In this document: one piece after another, positions 23,010 to 33,934 of the stretch
How the letters are laid out: every line of letters begins with the position of its first letter
Position numbering within the stretch: position 1 is the first letter of the stretch
Source of the DNA: Talpa occidentalis
Taxonomy: Eukaryota; Chordata; Mammalia; Eulipotyphla; Talpidae
Direction: 5' to 3'
Assembly (NCBI RefSeq): GCF_014898055.3
Contig: NW_023601433.1
Coordinates: 83,833,106-83,897,105, forward strand
DNA: 64,000 nt
The notes under the pieces: generated by a model
Seen by the model: only the letters and a program-made list of their open reading frames with translations
What the model was told of the DNA's origin: nothing
The model's database searches: none
Made by a program: the position numbers and the translations under genes

Positions 23010-23310
23010 GAATCGGTAGACACTCACAGCTTATTTATTCATACAGTAGAATTTCACATTCATACAATAGAGAAAAAAACAATGGACGATCACACACCCC
23101 AACACGGATGACTCTCGTGACCTTGATGTTGAGTGAAAGAAGCCAGAGGAGCACAAGTCCCCCTTAAGAAGAGCCATGCCAATGGCGGGGTTCCTCTCTC
23201 TTGACCCATGTGTTTCCAGGGCCACACCCAGCACCTGGCACACAGTAAGTGCTTGATATGTGTTTGTTGAGTGAATAAATGAATGAATGAGCAAGAGACC
23301 TTGAGAAGCA
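23010..23310 (+). repeat. L1 3' fragment followed by L2 3' end
   Basis: cattcatacaatagagaaaa and ttgagtgaaagaagccagag are L1-like. ggcacacagtaagtgcttga then tgtgtttgttgagtgaataa is an L2 end. Confidence 0.6.
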
Positions 23311-24649
23311 TGTTCCAAGATTGGATTGTTAAAATGCACTCGTGGAGTCTTTGCCCTGTTCCTGCCAGAATCCAACCCCAGACCTGCTCCCTGACCCCCT
23401 GCGCCCTATCCCACCCCACCCCCTCCCACCTCCACCCCCTGCCAGCCTCCTTCATGCTGAGTCCCTCAGCCAGGCCTGCTGTGACCTGTCAGTCACTGTA
23501 AGTCCTGCAGGCAAGGCCCACTGGAGGCCAGATGGAGCCCTCCCAACTCATTGCTTGTCAGGGCAGCCCCACCCGCCCCACCCAGAGGTGGGGGACCTCT
23601 GGAGAGAGGGGCAGTCCAGTCTATTAACCCCTTCACCCCTGCCTGGCCCCATCCAGGGAGTCCTGGGCTTGGGAAGCAATCAAGGTGGCTGTTCTGAAGG
23701 AGGAATGCTCCTCCTTGCCGTGGTCTGGGAAGTCACCATGTCCTCTCCTTGGGGTGCTGGCACTCTCCTTGGGGCTACTGGGACCCTGATACCTCCAAAA
23801 GTAAAAGCAGCTCTGCTTTCTTCTGCAAGGAGGTGGGGGGGACGGAGGGAGATACTGAACAGTAACTGCCCCCACCAACTTCCAGAGCACCAGAGCCTCC
23901 TTATTTGCAGAGAGGGAAGCTGAGGCCCAGAGAGAGGCCTGACAGAGGTCACGGGGCAGGGCGTCCTGAGTTCACAGCCAAGAGTCTTGACTCCTCCCCT
24001 AAGGCAGAGTCCCCACCATACAAGGGCCCATCCTTCTGTTGCTCCCAACCCACCCCCAGCCCTGCAGGCTGGGCAAGGGCAGGGGCCCCTCCCTTTCTGG
24101 GATGGGGTCTGTGGGGAGAGGAGCTTGGAGAAAGGACAGTTAGAAGGGGAAGATGGTGCCACCTGTCCTGACTCCCCCAGGTATTCAGGACTCTGCACAA
24201 AGACAGAATTCTTCTCTGCCTCAGTTTCCCCTTCTGCCAACCTTGGCTCCAGTGGAGCCAGGGAGCCCTCCCTGACTGCTGTGTGAGGCGGAGATGGGAA
24301 GGGAGGAGAGGGAGGCTTTGTCTGGGGCTGCTGGGGCAGCGCTGCAGTCCCCCACGCTGCATCCCCCCTGGAATACTGCGTGTCACCGTGTGCCCTCCTG
24401 AAGCCCTGCAGTGAGGCCCTGAGGAGGGCTGACTCAGAGGCTCCATCTTCCCAGTCAGGGGAACTCTCCCCCAAGTCCCTGCAGCCACAGGCCTGGGCGC
24501 CTCCCTAAGTGACCAGATTTTGGGTGGGGGGGGGGTTCTAGGGCATGCTCTGCTAGAACTGGTCAGTTCCCATGGCCTCACCCCCAGCCCCCAACTCGGG
24601 TGGGGGACATCAGAAAGTGCCTCTGTGGAAGAAGGCAGGAAAGAAGGCA
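23311..24649. other. GC-rich, mostly unique, no gene seen
   Basis: Long antiparallel frames on both strands here are compositional and have no domain. An antisense MIR lies near 23880-23965 (gaggcccagagagaggcctg). Confidence 0.4.
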
Positions 24650-24770
24650 GGGAGGGAGGGCTTCCTAATTGCTTCCTACAACACTGTAATAGCAGGACTA
24701 TTTGCAGGAGATTAAAATCCAATTCATAATGGGGTTTAATAATTTCACCATCGCTGGGCTGGCTGCTGGG
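24650..24770. promoter_or_regulatory. Short candidate conserved element
   Basis: About 110 bp of AT-rich unique sequence between GC-rich flanks, with cctaattgc, ggagattaaaatcc and ttaataatttcacc. The composition contrast is the only evidence. Confidence 0.35.
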
Positions 24771-25182
24771 CAGGCGCACCTAAGACCCTGAAATGCAGCG
24801 AGTCAGCCTCTAGGACGCCTGGCTAATCCATGTGCCTTTAGGCCCTGGGTGGGCTGAAGACCCAGAGATACCCTCTGGCTGGGGTTGGGGGTGGCTTTTC
24901 ATTATTTTCTTCTCTCATCCATCCCAGGGTTCTGAGTGCTCCCTGAATGCCAGGCACGGTTGGCAGGTGCTGGGGTGCACAACTCCTGTCCTCATAGGGC
25001 TTTCAGTCACCTGGGAGAACTCAGTAGAGAGCAAGCTGTCAGATGAAGGAAAATAATAGCCCAGTAGTAAGGCTCCTGTGGGGTCCCGGACAGGGAAGGC
25101 TCTGGGACAGAGGGGCTGTTGGCACACCTACTGCCTTCCCCAGGCATCGCTTCACAATGTCACTGTCAAAAAATATTACCTT
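24771..25182. other. Unique sequence, no gene seen
   Basis: A weak L2-like segment (gagtgctccctgaatgccag) at 24930-24960. No gene. Confidence 0.35.
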
Positions 25183-25400
25183 GGGCCTCCCTGGTGGCGC
25201 AAGGGGTTAAGACGCAGCCTATGAATATATTCGCAGCCTCTGCAGCACAAGTTCGATCCCTGGCCAGGGAGTTACCCACATGGAGTGCAGACCTCTCCTG
25301 CTGCCCGCTGCTCCCCTCAGCAGTGTACTTCTCTCACCCTCCCGTGCTTCTGACTGTACCCAGTGCTTGTATAAATAAATAAATACATCTTAAAAAAAGA
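25183..25400 (+). mobile_element. tRNA-derived SINE, intermediate copy with internal deletion
   Basis: Head gggcctccctggtggcgcaa and B box gttcgatccc. The body is shortened, jumping from agcagtgtactt to ctctcaccctccc. The tail is subfamily B-like (cccagtgcttgtataaataa). Confidence 0.85.
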
Positions 25401-25424
25401 GGGGGGGGGGAAACGTGGCCAGAG

Positions 25425-25670
25425 AGACAGGCCCACGCACAGGAAGCAGAGCTGTGCCTCCATTTCCCCGTCTAAAAATGCAGAGGATGATACCAACTTC
25501 ACATTGCAGTGGAAAATAAGTGAATGCATGGAGAGGGCCAAACAGAGTGCCTGGCACGAAGTAAGTGTCATCTGAGGGGCAAACATGTGTGAGGTATAGA
25601 TAGATGATAGACAGAGAGACAGACGTGGACACATGGATGGATGGACGGATGGACAGGTAGACAGACACTG
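25425..25670 (+). repeat. MIR SINE plus GATA/GGAT simple repeat
   Basis: cctccatttccccgtctaaa, gagtgcctggcacgaagtaa are MIR. 25598-25668 is a degenerate gatagatga / ggatggatgg tract. Confidence 0.6.
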
Positions 25671-26309
25671 CATTCCTTTTATCCAGCCCCTTCGGGCAGC
25701 CCCCTTCCCTGCTAAGCACGATGATGTGACTCCAGGGGCCACTGCTGGGCCCAGCCTTCAGCTATAATGAGGAAGGGAGGCTCTGCTCCCAGCTGAGACA
25801 CATTCCACCGTCAGGGAGTGGGAGCAAAGCGAGCTTCAGCTAGGAGGGAGCCTGGAATCCTGCTGACAACCCAATGAGCAAAGAGACAGATGGTGACAAA
25901 AGACCTGGCCAATTTCTCAGGTCCCAGTCACAAGTGCTTTCAGGGAGTAACAGGTTGAAGATCAATAGAGAATGAGAAAGGGAGTGGTTTAAAAATAGCT
26001 TAGTGGGGAAGGGATTAGAGGGGATAGCAAAGGAGGAAGGAGAGAGCTTGCGAGCCTGGCGGGAGGAGGGGTAGGGGCACAACTTTTAGACCCCATGCAG
26101 ATCTGGGGCTGTGGATCCTGGATGTGGCTCCAGGAAGCCAGCCCCATTCCTGGTGCCTGCCAGAGACTTGGCTCAGTTTCAGGGACTGGAGAGTAAACTG
26201 GGGGCTTTGTCTGAAAGACCCGGGCTGATCCGAGAGGAGCCCGAATGGCAAAGGTGGGAGTAATTGTGACATTTGACCAATAATGACAGCTCACATCTAC
26301 CTGAGCTTA
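25671..26309. other. Unique sequence, no gene seen
   Basis: No repeat that I can assign and no coding signature. Confidence 0.35.
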
Positions 26310-26890
26310 CAGAAGGGCTTTGCCTGGTCTATGAGTTTCCTGGGCCTGTACTGAAAAACCATTACAAACCCAGTGACTTAAAATGTGCCTTCTGTATGTC
26401 AGAAATATGACAGCCTTCGCTGGGCTAAAATCAAGGCATTAGCAAGGCTGCATTCATTCTGGTGGTTCTAGGAGAGAATCCACCTGCCTCTTGCCTTTTC
26501 TAGAATCTAAAAGCCACCTGCATTCCTTGGCTTGTAGCCTCCTCCTTTTTGAAAGACAGCCGCATACCATCTCTCTTCCTCTCTCTCTACCTCCCCCCCC
26601 CACTCTCATTTCTGCTTTCATTGTCAATTCTCCTTCCCTGACCTTCCTGCCTCTCTCTTCTGAGGCCCTTTGTGATGACCTTGAACCCACATATATAATC
26701 CAGGATCAATGCTCCATCTCAAGATCCTTAGCTTAATCACATCTGCTAAGTCCCTTTGGCCATGTAAATTAATATATACACAAGTTCCAAGGATTAAAAT
26801 ATGCACATTTTCTTCTTCAGTTCATCACACTTGGATTGATTCATTTCACACTGGCAGTGCCCTCACAAGACAAAGACCTCTGTCCTCCCC
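26310..26890 (-). mobile_element. MaLR-like LTR, antisense
   Basis: ctatgagtttcctgggcctg, ttctggtggttctaggagag, tctcaagatccttagcttaa, aatcacatctgctaagtccc and aagttccaaggattaaaata occur in the order of a reversed MaLR-type LTR. Confidence 0.55.
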
Positions 26891-27090
26891 ATTTTATATA
26901 ACAGAAAACTGAGAATCTGAGTGGCAATTAACTTATCCAAAGTCATGCTCCAGGAAAATAGATTCTTGCTTTCTCTGGCCTGAATTTAGGAAGCTAAGCC
27001 CCTGGATCCAACTGTGTCTGAAGGAGTATATCCACAACTCTTCAGTTCACTAATAAATTTCCTTTTATGGCTAAAGTCAATCAAGTTGTA

Positions 27091-27338
27091 GGGCCTCCCC
27101 GGTGGCGCAGCAGTTGAGCGCTGGGTTGCAAAGCTGCCTGCGGCCTCTGCAGTGCCAGTTCGATCCCCGGCTGCTCCCCGGCCACCAGAGGAGGGTCCCG
27201 CATGGCGCGCAGACCTCTCCTGCCGCCCGCTGCTCCCCTCAGCAGTGTACTTCGGTCCTTCTGCCTGCTCTGCTCCCCGCTCTGGCTCTGGTGACTTCTC
27301 TCACCATCCCGCACTTCTGACTGTACCCAGTGCTTGTA

Positions 27339-27377
<39 letters not shown>

Positions 27378-27392
27378 ATCTTTAAAAAAAAA
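27091..27392 (+). mobile_element. tRNA-derived SINE, subfamily B
   Basis: Head gggcctccccggtggcgcag, body with agcagtgtacttcggtcc, then a long (AAAT)n tail at 27340-27380. The target duplication is atcaagt(t/c)gta on both sides (upstream near 27080-27090, downstream from 27393). The longer tail and low divergence suggest a younger copy. Confidence 0.9.
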
Positions 27393-27589
27393 ATCAAGTC
27401 GTAACCAAGAGAGTTCTGGAAGATGTGGGAGTCCTCTGAGAAGAAGATAAAGGGATCCACTTCTCCAAGGGGTTAGGATTGCACGTGGTTATAACGTACA
27501 GCTACTTCGCCGTCTAGACAGTCTGTTTTAAAGTCTCATATTCATTCCACAAATACACTTGGAATACCAGCTGGGTGTTAAATAGTGTT

Positions 27590-27830
27590 CTAGGCCAGGC
27601 GTTAGCAAACTTTTTCTGCGAAAGATCAGATAGTAAATTCTTGGCTTTGCACACCCTCCCATGCCTTTTGCAACATCTCAACTCTGCATCTATAGAGCAA
27701 GAGCAGGCACGGACAGTACAGAAATGAAGGGACATGGCTCTGTTCCAACACGGTGTTATTTACAAAGATGGGCTACCAGCTCTTTTGTCCAGGGGCTATA
27801 ACCTGCTGACCCTCTTCCAGGGAATTAAAT
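27590..27830 (-). mobile_element. hAT-like DNA transposon remnant
   Basis: ggcgttagcaaactttttct, gcaacatctcaactctgcat and acacggtgttatttacaaag match a short mammal-wide DNA element also present at 13475-13665. Confidence 0.55.
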
Positions 27831-27834
27831 ATAG

Positions 27835-28490
27835 CCATGAACATGCCATTCAAAGCCCCTGGCCTCAGAGAGCTTCCATTCTATGGCAAGAAATAGACTA
27901 TGAGCAAATACATAACTGTGTGGAGGATGTCGAGAGGTTGTAAGTGCAGTGAAGAAAAGTGAAACCGGATGAGGAGCGGGGGTGTGAGTGTGGGGTGGTC
28001 AAGGAAGGCTCTGAGCAGGGGCTCAGAGACCTGAAGGGAGAGGGGCAGCCTCAGCTGGGCAGAGGCAGGAAGAGCAAACCAGGCAGAGGGAACAGGGGGT
28101 GCCAAGCCCTGGGACCATTCCTGGGAAGTTTGACAAACAGGAGGAGGCTGAGGCTAAAGCGGTGAGGAAGAGGTAGGACATGAGGACAGAGACCCAGAGG
28201 ACACGGAAGCACTGTGGAGGCTCTTTGGGGGACTTCAGCTTCCAGGGGGCGATCTGAGGGTTGGGGGCAGAGGCGTGACAGGACCAGGCTTGTTCTTTGC
28301 AACCGCTCATGCTAGTGGGTGCAGAATGGACTGAAGCGCAAGGCACCAGCAGCGCAGTGGGAACACCGCCACAGTGAGGGGGTCGTGGCCCAGGCGCAGC
28401 AGAGGTGAGGGTGGGAGGGGGTCGAAATCAGGATAAATGCTGAAGGTCGAACTGACAGCACGGTGTGACAGACGCCACCCTGACCCCAGC
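27835..28490 (-). repeat. L2 LINE fragment, antisense
   Basis: ctggcctcagagagcttcca, ggtcaaggaaggctctgagc, ccaggcagagggaacagggg and aggtcgaactgacagcacgg track a long reverse L2 segment. Confidence 0.6.
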
Positions 28491-28514
28491 CTCCCTTTCC
28501 ATCAGCCCCCACCC

Positions 28515-28836
28515 GTCCTCACAACAGTGAAAACAGCTGTCAAGACTTCTTTCTTTCTGAGCAAGAAAAAAAAAAGCCAACAATCTATTAACTCATCAAT
28601 ACAGAAGCCCGCCAATCTGTCCGTCACCGGCTCCCGTCGATAACTCCATCTCGGGGCTGACAAGGCGGGAGAGGAGAGAGGAAAATGAAATATTTATAAT
28701 TTCTTAAGGGACGAAGCCCTTCCCCAAGGTGATGTTCTCAGTCTCAAGCACATTAAGATTTCCGTCGCGAAACAGTCTCCCCGACGTCCACGTCCACGTT
28801 GGAAGGGCAGAAACTCCCGAGGGAAGGAGGAGACCT
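28515..28836. promoter_or_regulatory. Candidate distal conserved element, flanked by a SINE insertion
   Basis: Repeat-free, with caatctattaactcatc, gaaatatttataatttc, cacattaagatttcc and several isolated CpGs (cgtcgcgaaac). A SINE with perfect target duplication inserted just to its right at 28850. Confidence 0.4.
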
Positions 28837-28849
28837 AAAGGCATCTGGA

Positions 28850-29145
28850 GGGCCTCCCGGACGGTGGTGCAGCGGTTGAGAGCTGGGTTGCAAAGCTGCC
28901 CGCAGCCTCTGCAGCACTGGTTCGATCCCCGGCCATGGGGTGAGGGTCCCACATGGCGCACAGACCTCTCCTGCCACCCGCTGCTCCCCTCAGCAGTGTA
29001 CTTCGGTCCTTCTGCCTGTTCTGTTCCCTGCTCTGGCTCTGGTGAATTCTCTCACCCTCCCGCACTTCTGACTGTACCCAGTGCTTGTATAAATTAAAAA
29101 AAAAAAAGAATTCAGTATTAAGACACAAACCACTTTGAAAAAAAA
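28850..29145 (+). mobile_element. tRNA-derived SINE, subfamily B, with probable 3' transduction
   Basis: The SINE proper runs to the first A tract at about 29107. Thirty non-SINE bases (29108-29137) and a second A tract follow before the perfect 13-bp target duplication aaaggcatctgga (28837-28849 and 29146-29158). The extra segment lies inside the duplication, so it was copied together with the SINE. Confidence 0.85.
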
Positions 29146-29214
29146 AAAGGCATCTGGAAAGCACGTCCAGCTGCCCCACAGATAAGACACTGGCCACCTG
29201 GAAGCCGCGGTCTT

Positions 29215-29410
29215 CAGTATCGGACTAGACTTTGGAGATCTGATCAAACTCAGATCTCCATCACCAGCTCGCTGTGGGACCAGAGGCTTCTTACCCTCTC
29301 CAGCCTCAGTTTCCTGCCTACCTCATGAGCTCATTCTGATGATAAAGTGAGACAATGTCCATGAGGCCCTGAGCACTGAGTACAGCGACTAAGTGTGGCC
29401 AGGTACCCAC
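29215..29410 (+). repeat. MIR SINE containing a 10-bp inverted repeat
   Basis: ccagcctcagtttcctgcct and gataaagtgagacaatgtcc are MIR. Its 5' part holds ggagatctga (29234-29243) and tcagatctcc (29250-29259), separated by six bases. Confidence 0.65.
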
Positions 29411-29639
29411 CAGATGGGCATCTAGATGGGTTAGTAGGATTCAGCCATGGGAACTGCATGTCAGCCAGAAGGAACAGCCTAGGCAAAGGGCCCTGAGGCC
29501 CTGAAGGAGCTGCCTGGTAGGGGAGATCAGACAGTTGTAGGAAAATTCCTCCCCTCCCAGGGGAAACTGTAAGATTAGGTGTCCCAGGATACAGGAAGGA
29601 CAAAACACCATACAGATTTAGACAGTGTGTGGGGGGGTG

Positions 29640-30225
29640 GGGGTGGTTTCCTCTTAACCTCAGGGACTGAAATTAAGACAATTGTTCTCAATTCACAGTG
29701 TCACTGGCACCAATAACAATTTGTTTTTCATCTTTGCTCTGTTTTTGTTTTTCTTTTCTTGCAGAATTTCTCCCTTGCTTGTCTTTCCCTGAAGACTAAA
29801 CGCCAGAAAAGTAGGCAAGACCTGTTGAGCCAAGATGGAAGTCGAAGCAAGACAAGGGTGAAGCCCCAGCCTTTGACCACAGTAAACAGCACACCCGCCC
29901 GTGCCAGGACAGATGTGCTCAAGACCACACTTGGAAGAAAAGGGGAGTGATTGCAGGTCCTGTTATCCCCTGCTTATTCCTCTGAAATCCTGCCCGTGCA
30001 GACCCTTTAGCTGCTCCCCTTCCTCAGTACTCCCCATTATGAGTCCCTACTGCTCCCCAGTTCAGGGAGATGGCTTCTAGAGCACAAGTTCCCTTCTCCA
30101 TGCCGTGGAGCGAATAAAGCCCTCCACTGCTTGCACCTCTGTTTCAAATGTCTTCCTGGGCTTGTTCGGTGCTGGATGGGAAAAAGTACTCACCTGGTCA
30201 GTAACAACAGGATATGATGTCACTC
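29640..30225 (+). mobile_element. Probable ERV LTR (class I-like), boundaries uncertain
   Basis: The right part reads as an LTR 3' half: a pyrimidine-rich stretch, aataaa at 30113-30118, then a U5-like gcttgttcggtgctggatgg ending near ggtcagtaaca. The left boundary is unclear, and no internal viral genes are visible. Confidence 0.45.
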
Positions 30226-30284
30226 AACAGGATATGATGAATACTCAGGGGCAGGGCCACCCTTTTATTTTACGCTTTGTTTAT

Positions 30285-30670
30285 GGTTTTCCTGTATCAG
30301 CCAGGTACTGCTACAGTAACACCATGTGACAAACAGCCCCACCATCCCAAAGGCTTATGACAACAGATTTACAGTTTTCTCTACACACGTGTGTGTCTGC
30401 ACGTTGGCAGGCTGAGCTCAGTTGCATCAGGCTCCAGCATCCTGAGGGCATGAGTGTGCTCCCCGGGCCAGACTGAAGGCAGCAGCTGCCAGGAGCCTGA
30501 GTTTATCATGGTGAATCATAAAGGTGCAAAAGAGAAAGGTAAACTCCTTATGTCACATTTCCTTGTTCAAATCACATGGCCGAGGTCAAAGCTGAAGGAC
30601 AGAGAAGTTCACTCCTCCACATTGAAGATATGGCAAAGTAGGAGAATTGTAATTCTCTAACAGGAGGGAG
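30285..30670 (-). mobile_element. MLT1 LTR (ERVL-MaLR), antisense
   Basis: ccaggtactgctacagtaac, catcccaaaggcttatgaca and cacatggccgaggtcaaagc match the same reversed MLT1 layout as 2895-3340. Confidence 0.55.
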
Positions 30671-30859
30671 TAAGGAACTGGGAGCAACGATTTATTCTGC
30701 CACAACTCCCCACTCACAATTTCCCTTTTCTCCCCACGATAGGCGCCTACTCTATGTATGTCTACTAAATAAATACATACATGCACACATTCCTACACAT
30801 GGATACATAGACATATCAAGAGATGTACACATTTACAGTGTATTTTATACTTTGTTAAG

Positions 30860-31760
30860 TATTTTAGTATTTTAAGGAGATTTTGTTACTTAAAATACCA
30901 TTTTAAATAAATGTTATGAAGGCTAATTTATATTCAGTAAAATCATACACCTGTTTTAAGTGTCTAGTTTCATAAGTGTCGATGACTGTATACCTTCACA
31001 TAACCTCCACAATCAAGACAGAACATTTCCAGCAGGAAACCCCTTGGACCTCTCTGGAATCAATTCCATTGCCCCTGCCCCCAGCTTCCTACCCCCACAG
31101 GTTAGTTTTACCTATCCCCAATGTTCTGGAGTCTATCCAGATGAATGCTGGATTCTTTCACCAAGCAAGATGCTTTTGAGATTCATCTGTGCTGTAGCTT
31201 GAATCAGCAGTCTGTTCCTCTACACTGCTGAGTAGTACTCCACTGCATGGATGTGGAACCCTTTATTAATCCCTCAGCTGTTGACAGATTATAGTATTTT
31301 GTTTTATTTACATAAACAATATGTTTTTACACATCTTACTCTCTGACTTTTTCCCATCAACTCTTTGGTGCCTCAGGTTGCTGTGTGGATGTCTTGTTTG
31401 CTTTCCTGTTTGCTACGCAGTTGTCCATACCTTCCTTGCCCTCGTTTTCTCGATCCATCTACCTAATGAAGGACATTTAGTTTGCCCCCTTTTGTTACCT
31501 ATTCCTTCCATTATTCTTGTAAGCAGCTCACTTGAGTTTATTCCAAGAAGTGGAGCCCTGTGGCATGACATATGCAAATACCTCACATCACGAAATAGTA
31601 ACAAACTGCTCCTCAAACCAGCTGCCCAACCTGCACTGGGGCTTTCATTTCCCACTTGCTACCAGCTCTGGATCTTTCCCAACTTTCTGGTTCTTACTTG
31701 TGGGGCAGAAATACCATTCCTGTCATTTGGGTTTTAGCATGTATTTCTCAGATTTGTAGT
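30860..31760 (-). mobile_element. L1 LINE 3' fragment, antisense
   Basis: cctccacaatcaagacagaa, actgctgagtagtactccac, tgcatggatgtggaaccctt and aacaaactgctcctcaaacc follow a reversed old L1 3' region. Confidence 0.65.
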
Positions 31761-31929
31761 GATTCCTTTCTAGCTTTCTTATCCAGGTTTTCTGTCAATG
31801 TTATGAGTTGGGTAGCTTTCTTTTTTCTTTTTTCTGGAATAACTCATATGAGAACTGTCTGTTTCTTAACCTTTGTAGAACTCACCTATGAGACCACCTG
31901 AGTGCAGTGCTGTTTTTCTCATCCCAGGA

Positions 31930-32360
31930 TGAGACATGACTACATCCCATATTTTGGAAAAAACTAAGTGCCCCAAAACAGGTGAGTGGAGCAAGAAGAT
32001 GTGGTAGATATACACAATGGAATACTACTCAGCCATCAAAAAGGGTAAACTCATATCATTTGCGGCAACTTGGATAGAGCTGAAAGGCATGATGCTAAGT
32101 GAAATAAGCCACAAGGAGAAAGATAAATACCAGGTGGTGTCACTTCTATGTGGAATACAGAGAAACCAAATAAAGGGTCAAAGACAAATTTTAAAACCAA
32201 TCCTTGAAATCTGACCATAGGTCCGAGGCATCTTGGAGAGGAGGGAGGGGGGAGATTGGGGACCACAACTGAGGGGAGAAATCCTATACTGTCCAAATCT
32301 TATCAAGGATGTAAAACAATGGCTTCACTTGAAAAATAGAAAAAGAAAAAAGAAATTAAG
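31930..32360 (+). mobile_element. L1 LINE 3' end, comparatively young
   Basis: The frame 32017-32214 begins MEYYSAIKKGKL, the typical C-terminal end of L1 ORF2, and stays open to its stop. A G-rich 3' UTR (gggaggggggagattgggg near 32244-32263) and an A-rich tail follow. It is a truncated copy, not a gene. Confidence 0.8.
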
Positions 32361-32434
32361 TAAATATATCCCATGTTTTCTCTTTCCAAGGAAGATGTCT
32401 TCAGTGTCTGGGTGTCTTCAGTACTACCTAGACA

Positions 32435-33289
32435 CACATGGGCCATATGAGACACTTCTGCAGTTCAGCAGGGGAGGGGCGAGGAGGGGGCGGGGTGGGG
32501 AGGGGAGGAGAAAGGGTGATAGAGGGAGGGAAAAGGGTGACAGAGGGAAGGGGCGGGGGAAGGGTGGTGGAGGGAAGGAGGCGGAGGCTTGGGGAAAAGA
32601 CCAGACACTGGGCCCAGAGCTGGAGGCGGGTGCTGCATGTGTGTGCTGGGGGTATCCCTCAGGATCTTGGTCTGCTTGCACACACCCCTGGTGTATGTGC
32701 CCATGTATATTACCTAATGGACATGCGTGCAGATGACACACGGCGCATTTATGTCCCCAAAGCTGCACTTGGCGCACACCTACCTGTCACTTTCACAGGC
32801 CTTTGTGGACAAGCTCTGTGGAGCCTGGGGGTGTGCATTTTGCAGCTGATCATCATTTACCACTTGCATCACTTTGTATTTGATGCATTTGTATCTATTG
32901 TGTGATTGGTAAAGACCGCAAGCAGGATGGGGCGCATGTGTGTGCTGGAAGGTTATTCCACAGAGCATGCATTATTACATGATCTGAGGACCTCATTATG
33001 TAGGTTTATTTGTTAAACAAAACCCACGCATCGAATGTGTTTGTGCACACACATGTGTGCGCGCATACGCGTGTGGGAGGTTTTCACCCTGACGTCTATT
33101 TCCACAGACCCCACGCTGCATTTGCATGTCGGTGTCTGTTTGTTGCACCCACACAGCCTCCCCTGCCCCCTCCCCAAGCCTTTTGCAAAGACACCCGGCA
33201 TAATGTGGATGTGTGTGTGTGTGTGAATGTGTGTGCGTGTGTGTGAATGTGTGTGTGTTGGCCTTTTATTTTGCTCACTGTTCTGTGAC
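32435..33289. repeat. G-rich tract, unique sequence and TG microsatellite
   Basis: 32465-32600 is strongly G-rich on the + strand. 33037-33075 is alternating purine-pyrimidine (gtgcacacacatgtgtgcgc). 33209-33262 is (TG)n with aatg interruptions. No gene is seen. Confidence 0.7.
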
Positions 33290-33625
33290 AACAGAATGCT
33301 TTCCCCGCTTACCTCCTCTTCCACATTGCAATCCTTTGGGGGATATCAAGGGCAAGCCAGAGAAGGGTTACCTGGAGAAAAGGGTTGCTAAGCAACCAAA
33401 CACCCACCACCCCGGAGCACCACCAACCCAAAACTCCGTTCCAGGCCTGCAACCAGATTAGCATATTAATGAGGCTGTAATTTCCCCCGAATTGTCTGCT
33501 CGTACACACTCAACTCACAGCACACTGGCCCAGGAGTTTGCTATGCAAATAAACTGGTTTTACAGGCTGCGACTTAATTAACTCATCAAGTTCATCCTCC
33601 TAACAGAAAAGGCAGACGAACTACA
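33290..33625. promoter_or_regulatory. Candidate distal enhancer with RFX and POU/homeodomain sites
   Basis: A repeat-free block about 24 kb upstream of LHX5. It contains the palindrome ggttgctaagcaacc (33383-33397), which fits an RFX X-box, then gattagcatattaatg (33456-33471), octamer-like atgcaaat (33543-33550), ttaattaa (33574-33581) and agattaatga. This density of developmental factor sites is far above the flanks. Confidence 0.5.
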
Positions 33626-33934
33626 GATTAATGAACCTGTGTTTGCTCGCCCCTCTCTCTCTCCCCTGCCACCGCCAGCCGCCTTTCTGTTTTCATGGCC
33701 CGTTTCTCTGCCTTCTCCCCCCCGGAACCTGGTAGCTCCCGAAACCCACCTGGGGTTCCTCTTCACCTTCCTCTGGCATCCACAGGCTCAGGTCTGAACC
33801 TGGGGTCCCCTGGGCCTCCCATACCTCTCCTTTCTCACCCCAACTGCCCCGGTCCCAGCTCTGCACAGCTCCAGAGACCTAGAGGCGTGCAAGCGAGGGG
33901 AAGGCAGAGGGCTGGAAATGGGAACGCTGTTCCT

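Noticed and set aside
23680..24779. Two overlapping minus-strand frames of more than 260 codons
   Set aside because: They are in different frames over the same GC-rich DNA, lack domains and splice signals, and overlap MIR remnants.
32017..32214. 65-codon frame starting MEYYSAIKKGKL as a small gene
   Set aside because: It is the C-terminal end of L1 ORF2 in a 5'-truncated LINE copy.
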